From JBQTIM01 sp052388135 (GTDB lineage: Bacteria > Elusimicrobiota > Elusimicrobia > FEN-1173): a DNA stretch of 7,658 nt. Each line of letters begins with the position of its first letter. The first letter of the stretch is position 1. The position numbers were made by a program, and so were the translations under genes. Positions 6,001 to 7,658 of the stretch are shown here, piece after piece. The notes beneath the pieces are model-generated. The model ran no database searches. It was not told the origin of the DNA and saw only the letters and a program-made list of their open reading frames with translations. Location of the stretch: positions 1-7,658 of the forward strand of contig JBQTIM010000083.1 in NCBI GenBank assembly GCA_052388135.1, written 5' to 3'.

Positions 6001-7658
6001 CGGCTCTTGAGGCTGTCAAGAACGCTCACGGCGTGGTCGGCCTCACAGGAACCGTTTCCAAGGCCATTGGGGCGGTTCTGGGAAGTGAATTCACAATCAA
6101 GGGCCTGGGAACCGCGAAGGCGGATTTAATTCTTAAGAACGATGGGAGTGTGGCCCGGACGGATTTTGATGGGGTGCGGAAAGACGGGCAAACAAGACCC
6201 TACGCCGATCGGAAGCAGATGTTTCATAACATGGCGGAGGCCATGAAAAGCCCAGACGTGCAAGCCATCGTCTCTTTCGCGAATGCGGCGGACGCGCGGA
6301 TGTTCAGAAACTACCTGAGAAGCAGAGGGGATTTCAATGCAAATGAAATGAGATTTGCAGGCTTGACGACATCCGGCCCACAGATCACCTCCATGATCAA
6401 AACGGGCAACACCAGGATACTGATTGGAAACGTGGAGCAGGTGGGCCGCGGATTGGACGTCGTTTCTTTCGCCGAAAAACAGTTGACTTATAAGCTCGCG
6501 GAAGGTCTTGCGGCGGAAACGAACAAGACGGTTACTAAAAAAGATAGGAATGCCTATGACCGTTTGACGCGGGGCCATTTTGACGGAGTGGAATTTAAAG
6601 AAGCCAAATATACCGCGAAAGAGGTGTCTGTCCTCGAGGTCGGCAAAGAATCGGGCGGTGTAAAAATTACGGAAGGGATTAGGTTGCTCGCGGAAGCAGA
6701 CGTGATGGCCAGCGGAATCAGCAAGGATTACAAGAATCTGCGGGCCTACAGCAATATTATTGAGCGCGGGCTTGGCAATGGCCAATCGGTTGAGACGATT
6801 CTTAAACAGATAAAGGACACCAAGGCTGGCGATTATATGCCTGTTAAAATGGGGGACAAGGAGTCAAGCGTGGTTGTCACGGAGGGCATTCGCGCTTTGG
6901 CTGAACGGGGAGTGGAGCCGGTGTCGGATCGCGATATCCTAAGCCGAAGCATAGGAGAGGACCTCGGCGGAGGAATTAAGGTGACGGAGGCGATTAAATC
7001 TTTGGCCCGCTCCGAAGTGAAGCTGTATATTGCGGACCCGACTTTCATGTCGGAAACGGCCTTTATTCAGAACGCGGGCAGAGGACTGGGCAATAGGTTC
7101 TACGGGCAAACCACTTCCATCCATATGGTTACGGACGTCCAGACGTTGATGAATCGCTCGGACGCAGACGCACGGGCGAAATTCAAGGCCTCTAAAGGCG
7201 GCATTACGGTGGATTTAATTAAGGAAATGCTTCCTGAACTGCAGCGGTCGGCGGAATTTGGCCAGATAGCGCGAAGCGGCAATGAGGCAAAGATTTCGGA
7301 TTCAACGGTCAGAATAGGTGAACGGGCTCCGGTTGAGTCTGTAGCCCAATTTAATCGAAAGCTGAGTCAATCCAGCATAGCGAAAGCCGAAAGGGACCAA
7401 GTGATTTCGGCCTTCTCGGCGGATACTGAGTTGGCTTTCCCGTACGAAGGCAAGCAACACGTCAGCTCGAAGGGCCAGCGAATTGCGCAAAGCGTTTTAG
7501 CTCTTGTGTCCTTGCCGAATGAGGACCGTGAAGCAGTAAGTCGTTTTGTAAGCGGCGAAGCTCTTTCGGTGTCGAGCGAGAAAAATTTGCCTTGTATATA
7601 TCAAACGGCGATTTTCTTTGAGGAAAATGGAATAAACGAAGATCTCGGCGTTTTGGTC
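1..7658 (+). CDS. Internal fragment of a giant protein gene with an embedded divergent SecA-like DEAD ATPase domain (both ends outside the window)
   Basis: The frame with codons at multiples of 3 is open from base 3 to 7658, giving 2552 residues with no stop; bases 1-2 finish a codon begun upstream. The first in-frame ATG (base 21) has no ribosome-binding site and the frame is open before it, so it is not taken as a start. Order of regions: beta-rich repeats (1-760), Trp/Gly-rich and hydrophobic segments (761-960), VGAD repeats (about 976-1086), more hydrophobic segments (1118-1277), TYTP repeats (about 1416-1640), SecA-like ATPase (1670-2365), unrecognised tail (2366-2552). Coding is supported by the unbroken frame, conserved ATPase motifs in correct order, and protein-level internal repeats. 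Bacterial SecA is about 800-950 residues, so this is not SecA itself but a much larger protein carrying a SecA-type motor, as reported for giant genes of Omnitrophota. Only one cysteine (residue 2531) occurs. The overall function is unproven; envelope-associated export, adhesion or predation is inference. Confidence 0.95.
3..2282 (+). other. Beta-rich, DG-turn N-proximal region of the giant protein (residues 1-760)
   Basis: About 760 residues of alternating polar and hydrophobic positions, rich in Gly, Asp, Asn, Ser and Thr, with no cysteine and no long hydrophobic helix. Loosely repeating turn motifs recur: VSIDEVGNIH (residue 122 on), VSMDGVIEVV (344 on), ISPDGRLVG (436 on), GADGRMKDG (495 on), NGDGLTIGG (637 on), APDGSTVIESY (692 on) and VDAHGRQLARV (730 on). 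The spacing is irregular, so this is not a clean tandem repeat. Such hydrophobic-DG-hydrophobic patterns are typical of beta-propeller, beta-helix and YD/Rhs-type surface proteins; the last two motifs look most YD-like. I do not recognise a specific Pfam family. An adhesive or structural surface role is inferred from composition and from reports that giant proteins carry attachment-type beta domains. Confidence 0.55.
1310..1338. repeat. 10-bp stem hairpin within coding sequence
   Basis: Arms 1310-1319 and 1329-1338 are exact reverse complements with a 9-base loop. They encode the ISPDGRLVGR turn of the beta region. There is no T-run after it on the + strand, so a terminator is unlikely; GC-rich coding sequence readily produces such structures. 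Confidence 0.5.
2283..2552 (+). other. Trp/Gly-rich amphipathic segment with two WDG units (residues 761-850)
   Basis: After the beta region the composition changes to Trp, Gly and Ala-rich amphipathic stretches. Two related blocks contain a WDG triplet, AVWDGVYGA (W790) and SAWDGYRAMGAW (W834), 44 residues apart. Spaced tryptophans in weakly hydrophobic helices are common just before toxin modules in polymorphic toxins and in phage tape-measure proteins, where they approach or insert into membranes. The segment leads directly into the strongest hydrophobic stretch of the window. Function is inferred only from composition. Confidence 0.5.
2553..2666 (+). other. Predicted membrane segment or hydrophobic hairpin (residues 851-888)
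   Basis: Roughly 37 residues contain almost only Ala, Val, Gly, Ile, Leu, Phe and Pro (DAAAGVVVAAVGAVLAVVG, then SPIWIAIGIGLAISAPFVAM). The central Gly-Ser-Pro gives a natural turn, so it could be two short transmembrane helices forming a hairpin or one long buried helix. Basic and acidic residues flank it (R and N before, DVDK after). It is the most convincing membrane segment in the window. Numerous transmembrane regions are a reported hallmark of bacterial giant proteins. Confidence 0.7.
2667..2930 (+). other. Pre-toxin-like FDIGSAFIPGAGK linker and Ala-rich helix (residues 889-976)
   Basis: Immediately after the hydrophobic hairpin comes FDIGSAFIPGAGKLGALAK (residues 900-918). The pattern of D, then F-I-P-G, small residue, G, then a charged helix resembles linkers found after hydrophobic segments in polymorphic toxins (pre-toxin type domains with a FIPGVG-like turn). 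The following residues to about 976 are Ala, Gly and Glu/Lys-rich and probably helical. I see no nuclease or other toxin catalytic motif after it; the chain instead continues into repeats. Resemblance to a pre-toxin linker is by eye and could be convergent. Confidence 0.4.
2955..3231 (+). repeat. Degenerate tandem protein repeat with VGAD and EGF signatures (residues 985-1077)
   Basis: Two copies align without a gap over 36 residues, starting at V985 and V1042 (57 residues apart). The shared pattern is VGADxxxxLxGxxGG, then 12 variable residues, then GxEGFxxL. I count 13 identities in 35-36 positions (about 37%). DNA copies run from about 2955 to 3060 and 3126 to 3231. A partial related element (VGKKDTAALIRA) sits just before copy one. 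The units are Gly/Ala-rich and probably helical. This is an old duplication, since DNA identity is low. No known repeat family is recognised. Confidence 0.65.
3348..3839 (+). other. Cluster of Gly/Ala/Phe-rich hydrophobic segments (residues 1116-1279)
   Basis: Several moderately hydrophobic stretches follow one another: LGAAVGTLSGVST (from 1118), NSLLGGALGSVLGFAAP (from 1174), LHLAAFNASSFGMAF (from 1227) and LQGFSFGFFSGALFGLAIPG (1260-1279). Each is 13-20 residues, uncharged and glycine-rich, separated by charged linkers. Glycine-rich segments of this type can be membrane helices, reentrant loops or tightly packed helices. The last is the best candidate for a true transmembrane span. They lie upstream of the SecA-like motor, so they could form the membrane part on which the motor acts; that is inference. 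Confidence 0.5.
4203..4922 (+). repeat. Tandem 70-76-residue protein repeats marked by G[K/R]TYTP (residues about 1401-1640)
   Basis: At least three related units precede the ATPase domain. Aligned landmark prolines are P1466 (GKTYTP), P1542 (NFVP) and P1613 (GRTYTP), 76 and 71 residues apart; a weaker partial copy is VSLEVNGKRYDV around Y1420. The two last units start at IPDALR (1504) and LPESVR (1574), exactly 70 residues apart, and share the pattern [I/L]PxxxRxxAxxxxV, S, LxxL, G and E before the TYTP-like strand. Each looks like a helical pair followed by a short beta hairpin. At DNA level the TYTP codons of copies one and three differ by one base in twelve (4389-4400 versus 4830-4841). 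The family is unknown to me. The position suggests a linker or substrate-contact region for the motor. Confidence 0.65.
5121..5141 (+). other. Walker A (motif I) GTGMGKT
   Basis: Residues 1707-1713, preceded by RVVQML and followed by IIATL. SecA has EMRTGEGKT followed by a similar ATL strand, so the context as well as the P-loop matches. The second variable position is Met rather than Glu. Lys1712 and Thr1713, which bind ATP phosphates and Mg, are present. Confidence 0.9.
5330..5350. repeat. Perfect 10-bp inverted repeat with a one-base centre
   Basis: The arms at 5330-5339 and 5341-5350 are exact reverse complements around C5340. As a hairpin this would be a 9-bp stem with a 3-base loop. 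It lies inside the coding sequence (AISQKSPK, between the motif I-a-like and Walker B segments). On the + strand it is followed by an A-rich, not T-rich, run, so it is not a normal intrinsic terminator. It may be chance or codon-driven, or a symmetrical protein-binding site. Confidence 0.6.
5466..5480 (+). other. Walker B (motif II) DEFDS
   Basis: Residues 1822-1826 within GILLADEFDSMVFLPKT. SecA proteins have VDEVDSILIDEARTP at this place; the DE pair that coordinates Mg and activates water and the trailing D-S are conserved, with Phe for Val. This is the clearest sign that the domain belongs near SecA rather than to ordinary DEAD-box RNA helicases. Confidence 0.9.
6042..6053 (+). other. LTGT motif (SecA GMTGTA equivalent)
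   Basis: Residues 2014-2017 in HGVVGLTGTVSKAIGAVLG. In SecA the corresponding GMTGTA lies after the preprotein cross-linking insert and couples ATP hydrolysis to movement between the two ATPase lobes. The distance from DEFDS (about 190 residues) allows an insert of SecA-like size. Confidence 0.8.
6438..6458 (+). other. Motif V QVGRGLD
   Basis: Residues 2146-2152 in TRILIGNVEQVGRGLDVV. SecA carries TIATNMAGRGTDI here; the GRG-x-D core is intact and the preceding beta strand matches. Arg2149 is the conserved arginine. Confidence 0.85.
6657..7094 (+). repeat. Repeat-filled insertion between motifs V and VI, with a duplicated motif VI-like end
   Basis: Units begin with a TE[G/A]I[R/K]xLA helix at T2223, T2293 and T2328, spaced 70 and 35 residues; all three also share a Val eleven residues after the Thr. 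A weaker unit (SVETILKQI) lies near 2262. The first and last units align without a gap from G2219/G2324 to N2259/N2364, with about 14 identities in 41 positions, and both end in RGLGN (R2255 and R2360, 105 residues apart). The last RGLGN belongs to the motif VI candidate QNAGRGLGN, so the motif VI arm seems to have been duplicated within the domain. Canonical SecA has no such repeats here. Confidence 0.65.
7107..7658 (+). other. Unrecognised helical region after the ATPase, cut by the window end (residues 2369-2552)
   Basis: About 184 residues, mostly charged and helix-prone, follow motif VI where SecA has its helical wing and scaffold domains, but I cannot align them to these. The sequence LPNEDREAVSRFV (around 2508-2520) loosely echoes LPESVRQVAQDRFV of the repeats upstream of the ATPase. 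The only cysteine of the window is at residue 2531 (LPCIY). The last 60-base full line is AT-rich (23 G/C in 7561-7620 by hand count). The frame is open at the edge, so the gene continues. Confidence 0.5.

Larger units (their letters stand above)
5010..7106 (+). other. Divergent SecA-like DEAD/SF2 ATPase domain (residues 1670-2368)
   Basis: SecA motors use ATP to push polypeptides through a membrane channel. Motifs in order: a Q-motif-like LSPGQKEAI (1670-1678); Walker A GTGMGKT (1707-1713, Lys1712); a motif I-a-like strand TVVLADASANVRSLESD; Walker B LADEFDSM (Asp1822, Glu1823), matching SecA DEVDS; LTGT (2014-2017) as in SecA GMTGTA; IVSFANAADARMF (from 2089), like the SecA segment after the second lobe begins; motif V ILIGNVEQVGRGLDV (Arg2149), like SecA ATNMAGRGTDI; and motif VI candidate QNAGRGLGNRFY (Gln2356, Arg2360). 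Spacing is SecA-like: Walker A to B about 110 residues, B to LTGT about 190 (room for a preprotein cross-linking-type insert), LTGT to motif V about 135. Motif V to VI is about 210, far longer than SecA's roughly 65, because of an internal repeat insertion. Catalytic Lys, Asp, Glu and Arg remain, so ATPase activity is plausible. Confidence 0.85.

Noticed and set aside
5010..6500. Ordinary DEAD-box RNA helicase
   Set aside because: The DEFDS Walker B, the LTGT after a roughly 190-residue insert, and the GRG-x-D motif V context match SecA better than DEAD-box RNA helicases, which have DEAD and SAT at closer spacing.
6126..6785. Antisense open frame (219 codons) on the - strand
   Set aside because: It covers the region where the + strand encodes conserved SecA-like motif V and the repeat insertion; the His/Arg/Phe-rich product looks like a shadow translation.
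5010..7106. Ordinary secA housekeeping gene
   Set aside because: At least 1669 in-frame residues precede the domain, motif V to VI spacing is about three times normal, and the sequence is strongly diverged outside the motifs.

Overview
The whole window lies inside one protein-coding gene on the + strand. The frame whose codons start at position 3 (and at every multiple of 3) stays open from base 3 to base 7658. That is 2552 consecutive sense codons with no stop, no credible start and no intergenic space, so the window is an internal slice of a giant gene of which both ends are missing. I saw no RNA gene, promoter, insertion sequence, CRISPR array or second gene. Residue n below is the codon starting at base 3n.

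Layout along the protein. Residues 1-760 are a polar, glycine- and aspartate-rich, beta-like region with scattered DG/NG turns, resembling extracellular beta-repeat or YD/Rhs-type architecture. Residues 761-960 are tryptophan/glycine-rich amphipathic segments around a strongly hydrophobic stretch (851-888), followed by a polymorphic-toxin-like FIPGAGK turn. Residues about 976-1086 hold a degenerate tandem repeat (VGAD...EGF). Residues 1118-1277 carry several more Gly/Ala/Phe-rich hydrophobic segments that may touch or cross a membrane. Residues about 1416-1640 contain tandem units of about 70-76 residues marked by G[K/R]TYTP. Residues 1670-2365 form a divergent SecA-like DEAD ATPase: Walker A GTGMGKT, Walker B DEFDS, LTGT, a SecA-type motif V (QVGRGLD) and, after an unusual repeat-filled insertion, a motif VI candidate (QNAGRG). 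The final residues, 2366-2552, are a helical-looking unrecognised region that runs off the end.

Organism. The GC-rich coding sequence, the giant reading frame, the hydrophobic segments and an embedded divergent SecA DEAD domain together match what has been reported for giant genes of uncultivated bacteria, most often candidate phylum Omnitrophota, where such proteins have been proposed to act in attachment to and digestion of prey cells. Elusimicrobiota or another poorly cultured lineage is also possible. This assignment is inference from architecture, not from a marker gene.

How the parts could work together. A surface or extracellular beta region, membrane-interacting segments and an ATP-driven SecA-like motor on one chain would suit a protein that anchors in the envelope and moves a polypeptide, perhaps its own distal part, across a membrane. 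Only one cysteine occurs in 2552 residues, which fits an envelope or exported location for much of the chain. Base composition drops along the gene, from 65-73% GC in hand-counted 60-base lines in the first third to 38-53% in lines of the helicase and end regions, hinting at a mosaic origin.
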